NCBI GenBank assembly: GCA_963848955.1
Contig: CAWKFQ010000004.1
Coordinates: 186,001-250,000, forward strand
Direction of reading: 5' to 3'
Source of the DNA: DASUPK01 sp963848955
GTDB lineage: Bacteria; Actinomycetota; Thermoleophilia; Solirubrobacterales; 70-9
DNA length: 64,000 nt
Shown here: piece after piece, positions 54,436-63,191 of the stretch
Position numbering within the stretch: position 1 is the stretch's first letter
How the letters are laid out: each line of letters starts with the position of its first letter
The notes under the pieces: generated by a model
Told to the model about the DNA's origin: nothing
Seen by the model: only the letters and a program-made list of their open reading frames with translations
Database searches by the model: none
Made by a program: the position numbers and the translations under genes

Positions 54436-55481
54436 GCCCTCGACCGCGAGGCTCGGCGCTCGACCTGCTGAGCGAGGAGGAGCGCTCGGAGCTCCGGCCC
54501 GGCCGCCAGCCCCGCTGGATCGAGCCGATGAAGGCCGTCCTCCACGACCGTCCGTTCTCGGACCCGGACTGGATCTATGAGCGGAAGCTGGACGGCGAGC
54601 GCTGCCTGGCCTACCGCACGCCCCAGGGAATCAGACTCCGGTCACGCACCGACAAGGTGCTCAACAACTCCTACCCCGAGCTCGTCGAGGCCCTGGAGCG
54701 CGCGCCCTCGCCGGAGTTCGTCGTCGACGGGGAGATCGTCGCGTTCAGCGGCAACATCCCGAGCTTCTCGCGCCTTCAGGGCAGACTGGGGATCTCCGAC
54801 CCGGAGCGCGCGCGGCGCACGGGCATCGCCGTCTACTACTACCTCTTCGACATCATCCATCTCGAGGGGTACGACACCACGCGGTTGCCCGTGCGCCCCC
54901 GGAAGCGGCTGCTGCGCGGTGCTGTCGACTTCCATGGACACGTCCGCTTCCTTCCCCATCGGAACCGGGACGGCGAGAAGCTCTTCGTGGACGCCTGCCG
55001 CCGTGGGCTCGAGGGGCTGATCGCGAAGCGCGCTGAGAGCCGCTACGCGAGCAAGCGCTCGACCGACTGGCTGAAACTGAAGTGCTCGCACGAGCAGGAG
55101 CTGGTCATCGGGGGCTTCACCGCGCCCCAGGGCAAGCGCACCGACTTCGGCGCCCTGCTGGTCGGCTACTACGAGGACGGCGAGCTGAGCTACGCCGGCA
55201 AGGTCGGCACCGGCTTCGACCAGCGGACCCTGTCCACCCTCGGCGAGCAGATGCGAAAGCTCGAACGACCCGATCCCGCCTTCGCCGACGTCCACCCGAT
55301 CCCGAAGGGCACGCATTGGATCGAGCCGCGTCTCGTAGGGCAATTCGCCTTCAGCGAATGGACCCGCGACGGCCGCCTCCGCCACCCTCGGTATCTCGGG
55401 CTGCGCGACGATAAGCGGCCCGAGGAAGTGGTCAGAGAGCGTCCGCGGCGAGTTGCCTCTCGTAGGGGCCGCGGCCGGTGA
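54432..55481 (+). CDS. ATP-dependent DNA ligase (LigD ligase-domain type)
   Basis: The protein has 349 residues from the GTG at 54432. The adenylation lysine is Lys52 in YERKLDGERCLAYRTPQGIR (motif KxDG). Motif III is FVVDGEIVAFSGN, motif IV EGLIAKRAESRYASKRSTDW and motif V LKLKCSHEQELVIGGFTAPQ. An OB-fold domain follows (ALLVGYYEDGELSYAGKVGT). It corresponds to the stand-alone ligase module of LigD, used in Ku-dependent end joining. No Ku, polymerase or phosphoesterase gene is nearby. Its 3' 50 bp overlap the convergent PfkB gene. Confidence 0.92.
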   Translation: MSPRPRGSALDLLSEEERSELRPGRQPRWIEPMKAVLHDRPFSDPDWIYERKLDGERCLAYRTPQGIRLRSRTDKVLNNSYPELVEALERAPSPEFVVDGEIVAFSGNIPSFSRLQGRLGISDPERARRTGIAVYYYLFDIIHLEGYDTTRLPVRPRKRLLRGAVDFHGHVRFLPHRNRDGEKLFVDACRRGLEGLIAKRAESRYASKRSTDWLKLKCSHEQELVIGGFTAPQGKRTDFGALLVGYYEDGELSYAGKVGTGFDQRTLSTLGEQMRKLERPDPAFADVHPIPKGTHWIEPRLVGQFAFSEWTRDGRLRHPRYLGLRDDKRPEEVVRERPRRVASRRGRGR

Positions 55482-56262
55482 GGCAGATGGCGCCCGCCCT
55501 GGCAGCGAGGGCGAGGGCGGCTTCCGGGTCTCGTCCCTGGGCGAGCGCAAAGGTCAGCGCCGCGGCGAACGAGTCCCCGGCGCCGTAGGTGTCGGCGATC
55601 GGGCCGGGCAGGGGCGCCGCGGCCCAGCTGCCCCGGCTGCCCTGGGCGGTCTCATAGCGGCCGCCCTCGGCGCCGCGGGTCGCCACCAGGAGCGTCGGCG
55701 GCGGGTCGAGCGCTCTCGCAAAGGCCGTCTCGAACTCATCCCCGTCGCTGTAGACGAGGGCGTCGAGCCTGACGCCCTCCTCGTGGAGGACCCGGCCCGC
55801 CCGGGGAGAGGCGACCAGCACGCCGGCGGCACGCGCGGCGTGTAGCGCCTCGCCGTCGGCGGCGGTCAGATAGACCCCGTCCGCTCGTTCGAGGTCCTCC
55901 CAGTCGAGCGGGTCACGCCCACGGGGCGCGAGCCGCTCGCCGATGGTGATGATCGTGCGCTCGCCCTGGGCGTCGAGGAAGGTGAGGCCCCGGCGGGTCG
56001 GGGCCTCGCGTGTCGCGTCGCGGACCGTCACCGCGAGCTCCGCGAGTCGCGCCCGGGTGCGGCGGGCGAGCTCGTCTTCGCCCAGTGCGGTGAGAAAGGC
56101 CGCGCCGCCGGCCAGCCGCGCGAGCTGGACGGCAGCGACCGCGCCGCCACCCGCCGGCTCCTCGAAGCTGTCGTGGGCATGCACGATCTCGCCGGCGGCT
56201 GGAACGTGGTCGCCGCGCACGAACTCGATCCACTCGACATGTCCGACGGCCGCAACGCGCAC
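55432..56262 (-). CDS. PfkB-family carbohydrate kinase
   Basis: The protein has 276 residues from the GTG at 56260-56262. The N-terminal signature region is HDSFEEPAGGGAVAAVQLAR and GGAAFLTALGEDELARRTRA; the C-terminal ATP/anion-hole signature is ADTYGAGDSFAAALTFALAQ with the catalytic Asp. The substrate may be a sugar or a nucleoside; the chain is shorter than ribokinase (about 305), so a lid strand may be reduced. It is followed 30 bp upstream on the same strand by a response regulator gene, so the two may form a unit. Confidence 0.88.
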   Translation of the reverse strand: MRVAAVGHVEWIEFVRGDHVPAAGEIVHAHDSFEEPAGGGAVAAVQLARLAGGAAFLTALGEDELARRTRARLAELAVTVRDATREAPTRRGLTFLDAQGERTIITIGERLAPRGRDPLDWEDLERADGVYLTAADGEALHAARAAGVLVASPRAGRVLHEEGVRLDALVYSDGDEFETAFARALDPPPTLLVATRGAEGGRYETAQGSRGSWAAAPLPGPIADTYGAGDSFAAALTFALAQGRDPEAALALAARAGAICLTGRGPYERQLAADAL

Positions 56263-56292
56263 CGCCGGGATTCTGGCGACTCGGCCCGATAC

Positions 56293-56658
56293 TCAGGCGG
56301 CCGCCAGCAGGGAGCCGACCGTCGCGCGGAACTCGTCGATGCGGAAGGGCTTCGGCAGCTGGGCGTTGGCTCCGACCTGCGAGGCCCAATCAACGTCGAG
56401 GCCCACCGAGCCGCTCAGTAGGAGCACCGGCATGTCGTGGTGTGCGGGATCGCTGCGTATTGCATTGATGGCCTCGATGCCGCCGCCGCCTGGCATTTGC
56501 ACGTCGAGGATGAGCAGGTCAGGTTCCGTGCGCGAGATTTGCTCGAGCACCTCCCCGGTGTCGACCGCCTCCCTGACCTCGTAGCCCTCCGACTCGAGGA
56601 GCTCCATGATCAGACATCTCATCAGCTCGTTGTCATCGCCGACCAGGATCCGAGACAT
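56293..56658 (-). CDS. Single-domain response regulator
   Basis: The protein has 121 residues from the ATG at 56656-56658 (GGGAGAGG upstream). It is a receiver domain only: RILVGDDNELMRCLIMELLE (acidic pair), LLILDVQMPGGGGIEAINAI (phospho-Asp), VLLLSGSVG (Ser at the switch position) and AQLPKPFRIDEF (invariant Lys). It lacks an output domain, so it probably relays phosphate like CheY/DivK. It diverges from a hybrid histidine kinase gene with 73 bp between the starts and is its likely partner. Confidence 0.9.
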   Translation of the reverse strand: MSRILVGDDNELMRCLIMELLESEGYEVREAVDTGEVLEQISRTEPDLLILDVQMPGGGGIEAINAIRSDPAHHDMPVLLLSGSVGLDVDWASQVGANAQLPKPFRIDEFRATVGSLLAAA

Positions 56659-56731
56659 CGCCTCTCCCTTACGCACTCGCCGAACAGCAACATAGCGCTC
56701 TACCTAATTATCGGTAGTAGGCTTCCAGGAA

Positions 56732-58348
56732 GTGGAGAAGATAGTGCAGCCCGACTTCCGGGCCCTGTTCGAGGCGGCCACGGGCCTATATCTGGTCCTC
56801 GACCCGGAGCTGCGGATCGTCGCCGCGAGCGACGCGTACCTCGACGCGACCATGACCAGGCGCGAGGAGATCGTGGGCCGCGGCATTTTCGACGTCTTCC
56901 CCGACAACCCGGAGGACCCCGAGGCGACCGGGGTGAGCAACCTCTCCGCATCGCTCGAACTGGTCCGACCGGCGGCGGGTACCGGACACCATGGCCATCC
57001 AGAAGTACGACATCCGGCGTCCGGAGGAGGAGGGCGGCGGCTTCGAGGAGCGCTTCTGGAGCCCGAAGAACATCCCGGTCCCGGACGAGAGCGGGCGAGC
57101 TCGCGTACATCATCCACCGGGTCCAGGATGTGACCGCGTTCGTCCGGCTGACCGAGCGCGGCACCGAGCAGGAGGCTGAGATCTTCCTCGTCACCCAGGA
57201 GCTGCAGAAACTCAACGCGCAGCTCCAGGCGGCCGACAGGGCGAAGAACGAGTTCCTCTCCCGGATGAGCCATGAGCTCCGCACGCCGATCGCCGCGATC
57301 ATGGGATTCAGCGAGCTGTTCGCGCTGGCAGACCTGGACGAGAAGACGAGCGAGTGGGCAGCGACGATCCTGAAGGCGGGGCGCCACCTGCTCCAGCTCG
57401 TGGACGAGGTTCTCGACATCTCGCGCATCGAGGCAGGCGAGCTGTCGATCTCGGTCGAGCCGGTCGCGATCGCCCCGCTGCTCGCCGACGCGATCGAGTT
57501 GATCCAGCCGCTGGCGGAGGGTCGTCGGGTCACCCTCCACCCCGCCGAGATCCAGGCTGGGAGCGGCTACGCCCGGGCCGACACCCAGCGGCTCAAGCAG
57601 GTGATGATCAACCTGCTCTCGAACGCGGTCAAGTACAACCGCGAGGGTGGCGAGGTGCACGTCTCGGTCACGGCGCTCGGCTCTCACCGGATGACGGCTG
57701 GCGGTCACCGACACCGGCCATGGGATCGATCGGGAGTCGCTGCACAAGCTCTTCACTCCATTCGAGCGGCTCAACGCGGGCGCCGACGTTCAGGGAACCG
57801 GTCTGGGCCTCGCGCTCTCGCGAAGACTGGTCGAGGCGATGGGAGGGACGCTGACCGTGCGCAGCACTCCGGGCGAGGGCAGCACCTTCACCGTCGAGAT
57901 GGCCAGGGGCGAGCCCGCCGCGGTGGCCGCCGCGGTGGCGGAGGACAGCGAACTGGTCGCCCAGCGCCCCTACAACGGCGAGCGCCGCCTCCTCTACATC
58001 GAGGACACGGTGGCCAACATCCGCCTGGTCGAGGAGATCCTCAGCTCGCGCCCCAGCGTCAGGGTCTTGCCGGCCGGAATGGGGTCGCTCGGCCTCGAGC
58101 TGGCGGCGGAGCACCGCCCCGACCTGGTCCTGCTCGACCTGCACCTGCCCGACATCGGCGGCGACGAGGTCCTCGCCCGGCTGCGCGCCGACGAGCGAAC
58201 CAGAGACATCCCGGTGGTCGTGCTCAGCGCCGACGCCACCGACCGCACTCCAGGCCCGCTGCTCGAGGCGGGCGCGCAGGCCTACCTCACCAAGCCGATT
58301 GGGATGCGCCAGCTGCTCGAGGTCGTCGACACCTACGTGGCTGGCTGA
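56732..58348 (+). pseudogene. Hybrid histidine kinase (PAS-HisKA-HATPase-REC), three frameshifts
   Basis: GTG at 56732. The PAS domain reads DFRALFEAATGLYLVLDPEL and RREEIVGRGIFDVFPDNPED; shifts near 56970 and 57095 lead through TMAIQKYDIRRPEEEGGGFE to GELAYIIHRVQDVTAFVRL. A coiled-coil linker is followed by the H-box AKNEFLSRMSHELRTPIAAI, the N-box LKQVMINLLSNAVKYNREGG and, after a shift near 57690, the G-boxes TDTGHGIDRESLHKLFTPFE and GTGLGLALSRRLVEAMGG. A C-terminal receiver has PDLVLLDLHLPDIGGDEVLA and AYLTKPIGM. No membrane helices, so it is cytosolic. All key residues are intact, favouring sequencing error. It probably acts with the divergent receiver protein. Confidence 0.78.
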
Positions 58349-59205
58349 GCCAGGTCGCGATTCTCTGGGACGAACTTGCTCGCCGTGAACGTTGCGCCCT
58401 GCGGGTCGGCGATGATGGTCATCCGGACCCACGGGGCGTCGAAGGGGGGCATGAGCACCTTCCCGCCGAGCTCGGTCGTCTTCGCGGCGATGGCGTCCGC
58501 GTCATCGACGGCGAACGTCACGTTCCAATGCGGTGGGACGTCCGGCTGGTCATCGCCGATCGGAACGAGCGACGCGACAACGTCCTCGAAGCCATCTGGC
58601 GCGTCCATCTCGGCCATGTTCTCCCGGAGCTCCGGGTTGTCGCGCTCCAGGTAATCGCCATAGCCGGGCAGCGTCCACATCTCGAAGCCGCCGGGCAACT
58701 CGAGGGTCTGCCAGCCGAACACCGTGCCGTAGAAGGACTTGGCGCCCTCCGGGTCGCGGGTGTTCAGGCCGTTGAAGTTCAGGCTGCCGTGCTCGTTGAC
58801 GATCTGCGCGCCCTTGTTCTGCTTCGCCTGCCAGACGCAGAACAGCCGCCCCCTCGGGATCGGTGAACACCGCCATCCGGCCTGCGTCCATGACGTCGAA
58901 CGGCTCCATCACGACGTTGCCACCGGCATCACTGACCTTTGACGCCGTCTCGTCGGCGCTCTCCACCCAGACATAGGTGTTCCACATTGCGGTGGGCGGC
59001 GCTTGCTCCGGGATCGATCCGACGGCCGCCACATCGCCGCCTCGGATCCGCGCGATGAAGTACTTGCCCTCCGATCCCGGCGGCATCACGTCTTCGAACT
59101 CCCATCCGAAGAGGTCGCTATAGAAGTGACCGCGGCCTCGGGGTCAGGCTGGCTCGTGTCCACCCAGCAGGGAACGCCGGGGATGTATCCGTCTCGTTCG
59201 GGCAT
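58333..59205 (-). CDS. Two-domain VOC (glyoxalase-fold) protein, two frameshifts
   Basis: ATG at 59203-59205 with GGAG upstream starts MPERDGYIPGVPCWVDTSQP. One base is missing in the GAA run near 59124-59126 before FYSDLFGWEFEDVMPPGSEG. Domain 1 ends MAVFTDPEG, where one extra base in the C run at 58849-58853 breaks the frame. The repaired chain goes on LFCVWQAKQNKGAQIVNEHG, then domain 2 (KSFYGTVFGWQTLELPGGFE, ending FTASKFVPENRD). About 290 residues, the size of the CFP30B-like tandem VOC family. Metal and substrate unknown. Its 3' end overlaps the histidine kinase gene by 16 bp. Confidence 0.8.
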
Positions 59206-59251
59206 CGCTGCTCCTTGGCGCACCCTATACCGACCCGCTCACTCGGCCGAG

Positions 59252-60896
59252 TCAGCTGACCACGGAGAGACGCTCCCTTGCGACCGTCGTGGCCGCCTCG
59301 TCGCTGCGCAGGTGCCCGGTCACGGCGCTGACGAAATGCCGCCGGTCGAGCGCGAATAGCCGGCAGCCGGGTAGAGCGGTGACGGTCGCAGTCCGCGGCA
59401 CGTCGTTGAGCAGGGCGATCTCCCCGAAGCACTCCCCGGCTCCCTCTCTTCCGCGGAGGATGCCGTCGATGTGCATCTCCACCTCGCCCTCGGCGATCAG
59501 GTAGAAGCGCTTCCCCGGTTCACCCTGGGTGACGATCTCCTCGCCAGGATTCGGGGTGACGGAAACCAGGTCGTGGCTGATGCGCTCCAGCGTGTCCATC
59601 GGCAGCGGAGCGAAGATCGGATGCTGGCGCAGCAGGCGGAAGCGGCCCTCCTCGACCGGTGCGCCGATCTCCAGGGCACGCAGCGCGGACCAGCGCAAGA
59701 GCGCGAACACCGGGAGGATCGCTCCGAACGCGATGACCGTCCCCCGCACGCCGAAGAGTGCGATCAGTGCCGGGACGGCGATGGATCCGAGTGCCATGGC
59801 CGCGAACTTGGATGACTCGAGGAAGGACAGGGCGCGCGCCAGCGTCTCGTCGGATCCCAGCCGCTGGAGCAGGGTCCAGGAGGCGACCTCGACGAAGGTG
59901 TAGCCGGCCCCCATCCCGAGCCAGGCCGCGTAGCCCATCGCGGCGACCACCCAGATGCCCGGCAGAGCAAGCGAGGCTCCGGCGAGGAGGCAGCCGAGCG
60001 CCAACCCGGCGGCGAGCTGGCCGCGGTGCAGGAGAAAGGCGAGGGCGGCGCCCCCGAGCAGAGCGCCGATTCCCCAGGCGGCGTTCAGGTACCCGACGGC
60101 TCCCTCGCCGAGCCCGAGCAGGTCCAGGGCGACGATGACGGCGAGTACGTCGGCGGCGCCCTCGAAGAAGACCAGCAGCGTCAGCGACATTCCGACCAGT
60201 CGCAGTCTCGAGTCGGCGAGCAGCGATCTCGCCCCCAATGCGACGCCGGCGAGCACGGTGTCCGACGTCTCGGTCACATATTTCGGACGGGCGTCACGGC
60301 TGAGGCTGAGGAGCAGGAGGGCGGCCACCACTCCGGCGATCGCCGCCATCCCGAAGACCACCTGCGGGCTCGAGGCCGCGAGGAGGACGCCGCTGGCGAT
60401 CCCCGCGGTCAGGAAGCCGACGTTGTCCATGCGCGCTGTGCGCGACGTTCGCCGCCGAGAGCTCCTGCGGCGTCCGAGCGAGGAGCGGCATCAGGGCGCC
60501 CTCGGCGGGGACATAGGGACAGATGGCGACGGTCGAGAGGCCCGCAATCACGAACACCACCGTGACCGGGGCCCCCAGTGCCGCGGCGGCCGCAGCAGCG
60601 CCGAGCAGGGCCGCGTTGCCCAGGGCGCTGGCGACGAGCACCGACCGCCGCGACGCCCGGTCGCCGATCAACCCGCCGAACGGCGCGGCGAGGGCTCCCG
60701 GCAGCAGCCGCACCGCCCCCGCAACGCCGACCGCAGTCGGGCCGCTGGCATCGAACGCGTAGACGCCGAGAGCGATCGCGAACGACCAGATCGCCAGGGA
60801 CTCGGCGCCCCAGGCAAGCTGCAGGCGCCGCATCTCCGGATTGCTGAAGACGACCGCCACGGCTCGCAGCGACCGCCGCAGAGCGTCCGTGCTCAC
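59252..60896 (-). CDS. MFS transporter fused to a C-terminal cyclic-nucleotide-binding domain, one frameshift
   Basis: GTG at 60894-60896 opens an MFS protein: MRRLQLAWGAESLAIWSFAI, FGGLIGDRASRRSVLVASAL. A surplus base near 60428 separates LSAANVAHS from AMDNVGFLTAGIASGVLLAA. About 12 helices run to LPVFALLRWSALRALEIGAP. Residues about 410-535 are a cNMP-binding domain: FAPLPMDTLERISHDLVSVT, EIVTQGEPGKRFYLIAEGEV, and the phosphate cassette GECFGEIALLNDVPRTATVT. The fusion suggests transport gated by cAMP, cGMP or a related ligand from the cytosolic side. About 548 residues once repaired. Confidence 0.82.
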
Positions 60897-60962
60897 CTGC
60901 TGACCCTACTGCCAGCTGTGGGATGCTGAGGCGGCTCACAAGGACCACAAAGGAGGTCCGAT

Positions 60963-61472
60963 ATGGAGTCCCACGCAGAAGCCACCGCTACGGAGGATGC
61001 AGATGACCGCCAGACGGTCGAGAGCTACGGAACGTACACCGAGGCCCAGCGGGCCGTCGACAACCTTTCGGACGGCGGCTTCCCGGTGGAGGGGGCGCAG
61101 ATCGTCGGGCAGGACCTGCGGCTCGTCGAGCGAGTCACGGGTCGGGTTACCAACCTCACCGCCACGGGGGCAGGAGCCGCGACGGGCGCCTGGTTCGGAT
61201 TGTTCATCGGGCTGCTGGTCGGACTGTTCACGACCGGCCCCGAGTGGCTCGGGCTGGTGCTCGGCGGACTGCTGATCGGAGCAGTCTGGGGCGCCCTGTT
61301 CGGGTTCTTCGCCCACTGGGCTACGCGGGGGCAGCGTGATTTCTCGTCGGTGCGGAACCTCGTTGCCGCCCGGTACGAGCTGCTCGTCCCCAGCGACCAG
61401 GTCCAGCGGGCGCGGGAGTTGCTCAGCGGAGGGGGTGGGAATCCAGCCCACGAGGGACCCGAAAGCCCCTAA
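60963..61472 (+). CDS. General-stress-protein-17M-like membrane protein, 3' end replaced by tRNA-derived sequence
   Basis: The protein has 169 residues from the ATG at 60963 with a full AAAGGAGGT Shine-Dalgarno. VESYGTYTEAQRAVDNLSDG is the N-terminal alpha/beta domain of the GSP17M-like family. Two glycine-rich helices follow (TGAWFGLFIGLLVGLFTTGP and GLVLGGLLIGAVWGALFGFF), then YELLVPSDQVQRARELLSGG. The last 16 codons (GGGNPAHEGPESP and stop) are read from a partial copy of tRNA-Ser (61424-61485), so the native C-terminus has probably been altered. Likely an envelope protein of the stress response. Confidence 0.8.
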   Translation: MESHAEATATEDADDRQTVESYGTYTEAQRAVDNLSDGGFPVEGAQIVGQDLRLVERVTGRVTNLTATGAGAATGAWFGLFIGLLVGLFTTGPEWLGLVLGGLLIGAVWGALFGFFAHWATRGQRDFSSVRNLVAARYELLVPSDQVQRARELLSGGGGNPAHEGPESP

Positions 61473-61485
61473 CGGTTTTCGAGAC
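61424..61485 (-). repeat. Partial duplicate of tRNA-Ser(CGA) 3' half (att-like)
   Basis: 62 bp match 62125-62186 at 58 of 62 positions. The segment covers the 3' side of the tRNA from the anticodon stem (GTCTCGAAAACC) to the 3' end plus a few bases. Three of the four mismatches lie in the T-loop, so this copy cannot make a working tRNA. Tyrosine integrases use exactly this part of tRNA genes as attachment sites. Confidence 0.82.
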
Positions 61486-61548
61486 ACCTCGAGGGACGGC
61501 GCGTAAACCCCGTCGATCGCGGAGCACGCGGACGCCCGGTTGCCCAGC

Positions 61549-61689
61549 TCAGCCGGTTCGAGAGGCCGGCATGCCGGGAGCCTGCGTGTCGGAGGCGATC
61601 TCGACCGCGTCCTGCATGCTGAGCGCGATACCGGCCGCGTAGACCTCCTCGAACTGCTCGGTCCCGAGCGCCTCGCGCATTCGACTCAT
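61549..61689 (-). pseudogene. C-terminal remnant of a larger regulator-type protein
   Basis: An ATG-to-TGA frame of 46 residues reads MSRMREALGTEQFEEVYAAG and IALSMQDAVEIASD. This resembles the last helices of large LuxR/cyclase-type ATPases, which often end 'ALG...F...w.eG.alsleeAv..A'. Nothing resembling the rest of such a protein is present upstream. It lies inside the interval between the two tRNA-Ser-derived repeats. Assignment is tentative. Confidence 0.3.
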
Positions 61690-61782
61690 CCCCTCCTCTT
61701 CCCGGCGCCGGAGCATCGGCCATGACGAAGACCCGCAGGCGCTGATCCGGAGTCCGGATCACGATCTCAACGCGCGGTCACC

Positions 61783-62073
61783 CTACCGGTCCTGCCTCGA
61801 TTCTGAGGAGGCATTACGGCCACAGTCGTAGTCTCGCATGCGCGCAGTGCGGGCTCCGCGGCTGTCCGCGACCTCGACGAGCGTCCGCGGGAGCTCGTCG
61901 CCGCACTCGCCGTGGCCCGGCAGGTCGAAGGCGATGCTGCGCACGCCGGCGCCGAGCTGCTCGGAGACCGGACGCCAGGTGTCACGATCGAACGTGAGCC
62001 CGTGGAGGAGCACTACTACTGGGATCCCCTCGCCGTGGTCGTCGTAGGCAAGGCTGCGCGGGTCGATCGTCAT
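61783..62073 (-). pseudogene. N-terminal fragment of an alpha/beta hydrolase
   Basis: ATG at 62071-62073 starts MTIDPRSLAYDDHGEGIPVV, followed by the oxyanion HG motif VLLHGLTFDRDTWRPVSEQL and SIAFDLPGHGECGDELPRTL, typical of strands 3-4 of alpha/beta hydrolases. After about 75 residues similarity is lost and the frame ends. The nucleophile elbow (GxSxG), acid and His are absent, so the gene is truncated. It lies 55 bp downstream of tRNA-Ser on the same strand, in the interval bounded by the tRNA copy. The remaining 61486-62127 sequence contains no intact gene. Confidence 0.65.
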
Positions 62074-62127
62074 CGGGCGGCCCTTTCTCGTCGGTACCTC
62101 GCACGCAAGGTCCGCCGATGCGGTACA

Positions 62128-62216
62128 GCGGAGGGGGTGGGATTCGAACCCACGAGGGACCCGAAGGCCCCTAACGGTTTTCGAGACCGCCCCGTTCAAC
62201 CGCTCCGGCACCCCTC
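62128..62216 (-). tRNA. tRNA-Ser (anticodon CGA)
   Basis: An 89-nt class II tRNA: acceptor GGAGGGG pairs with CCCCTCC, discriminator G, D-arm region TGCCGGAGCGGTTGAACG, anticodon loop CTCGAAA with anticodon CGA, a long variable arm (GGGGCCTTCGGGTCCCTC) and T-arm GTGGG-TTCGAAT-CCCAC. No encoded CCA. Its 3' half is duplicated at 61424-61485. Confidence 0.96.
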
Positions 62217-62255
62217 CGGGGGCCTAGAGGCTAGCGGCGGAGCCGCGCCATGCCC

Positions 62256-62639
62256 TTACGGGGAGCCGACCCCCAGGGTGTTGCCATCGGGGTCCTTGAA
62301 CCAAGCGATCCGGTCGGCGCCGAAGTGCGCGATTCCGCTCTCGTCGGTCTTGATCTGGTCCGTGTCGTACTGCTCGAACTGGATGCCCTTTGAGGAGAGC
62401 TCGGCGACGATCCCCTCGACGTCGTCGGTCGACCAAGCCGCCAGCGTCGCGGCTGATTCGCCCGCATGCTCTGACGGATAGATGTGGATCAGCGTCTCAC
62501 CCGCGCATCGATAGGTGACGCCGCCATCATCCCCCTCCGGCCCACCGGCGAGGCCGAGTTTGCCCTCGTAGAAGTCCCTCGCCCTGGCCATGTCGCTGAC
62601 GGCGATGATCGCCTCCACCTTGCAGCTCTCCAATCCCAT
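62256..62639 (-). CDS. VOC-family (glyoxalase-fold) protein
   Basis: The protein has 127 residues from the ATG at 62637-62639; a longer frame exists upstream but the family start is here. MGLESCKVEAIIAVSDMARA and DFYEGKLGLAGGPEGDDGGV give the first beta-alpha-beta-beta-beta unit; LAAWSTDDVEGIVAELSSKG and IAWFKDPDGNTLGVGSP give the second. The Glu/His metal pattern of true glyoxalases is only partly kept. It follows the YtoQ gene by 14 bp in the same direction and may be co-transcribed. Confidence 0.85.
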   Translation of the reverse strand: MGLESCKVEAIIAVSDMARARDFYEGKLGLAGGPEGDDGGVTYRCAGETLIHIYPSEHAGESAATLAAWSTDDVEGIVAELSSKGIQFEQYDTDQIKTDESGIAHFGADRIAWFKDPDGNTLGVGSP

Positions 62640-62653
62640 CTGGTTTCTCCTCT

Positions 62654-63115
62654 CTAAGCCCCGGCGGGCAGCTTGCCCTCGAGCACGTAGCGAAGCACCT
62701 CGACAACCTGCTCCGGCGTCTCCGCCGTCGCCATAGCGGCGCGGTCGATCTCCTTCAGCGCGTGCGTGGTGTCGGGATCGTGGAGGGTGACGATCGGCTT
62801 GCCGAGTGCCGCCGCGAATCCCGCGTCGAAGGCGGCGTTCCATTGCCTGTACTTGTCGCCGAAGCGGACGACCACCACGTCGGCCTGGCGGATCAAAGTC
62901 TGGGTGCGAATCGCGTTCACGCCCGCGCCCTTGTGGTCCTTCCAGAAGCCCTCGGACTCCTGGCCGAGGATCGCCACGCCGACGTCATCGGAGGCGGCGT
63001 GGTCGGTCACCGGCGAGGTGAAGGTGAGGTCCAGCCCAGCCTGCTGGGCACCCGAGGCGACCCGTTCGCGCCAGTCGGAGTGGATCTCACCCGCCAAATA
63101 GATCTGCCAAGCCAT
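62654..63115 (-). CDS. YtoQ family protein
   Basis: The protein has 153 residues. The chain begins MAWQIYLAGEIHSDWRERVA and continues TSPVTDHAASDDVGVAILG, FWKDHKGAGVNAIRTQTLIR, QADVVVVRFGDKYRQWNAAF and DAGFAAALGKPIVTLHDPDT, the YtoQ pattern related to nucleoside 2-deoxyribosyltransferase-like folds. Biochemical activity is unknown. It lies between the VOC gene and two palindromic repeats. Confidence 0.88.
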   Translation of the reverse strand: MAWQIYLAGEIHSDWRERVASGAQQAGLDLTFTSPVTDHAASDDVGVAILGQESEGFWKDHKGAGVNAIRTQTLIRQADVVVVRFGDKYRQWNAAFDAGFAAALGKPIVTLHDPDTTHALKEIDRAAMATAETPEQVVEVLRYVLEGKLPAGA

Positions 63116-63143
63116 GGCGGAGTTATACGCCAGGACCCCTCCG

Positions 63144-63191
63144 CCGAACGTCCCGGACTGCTCGCTGAGAAGGGGGCTCCCGGACGTTCAC
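63144..63191. repeat. 48-bp palindromic repeat, copy 2
   Basis: The left arm CCGAACGTCCCGGA (63144-63157) is exact; the right arm (63178-63191) is degenerate (TCCCGGACGTTC). The loop CTGCTCGCTGAGAAGGGGGC matches the other copies. The stop codon of the DUF559 gene falls in its right arm. Confidence 0.78.
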
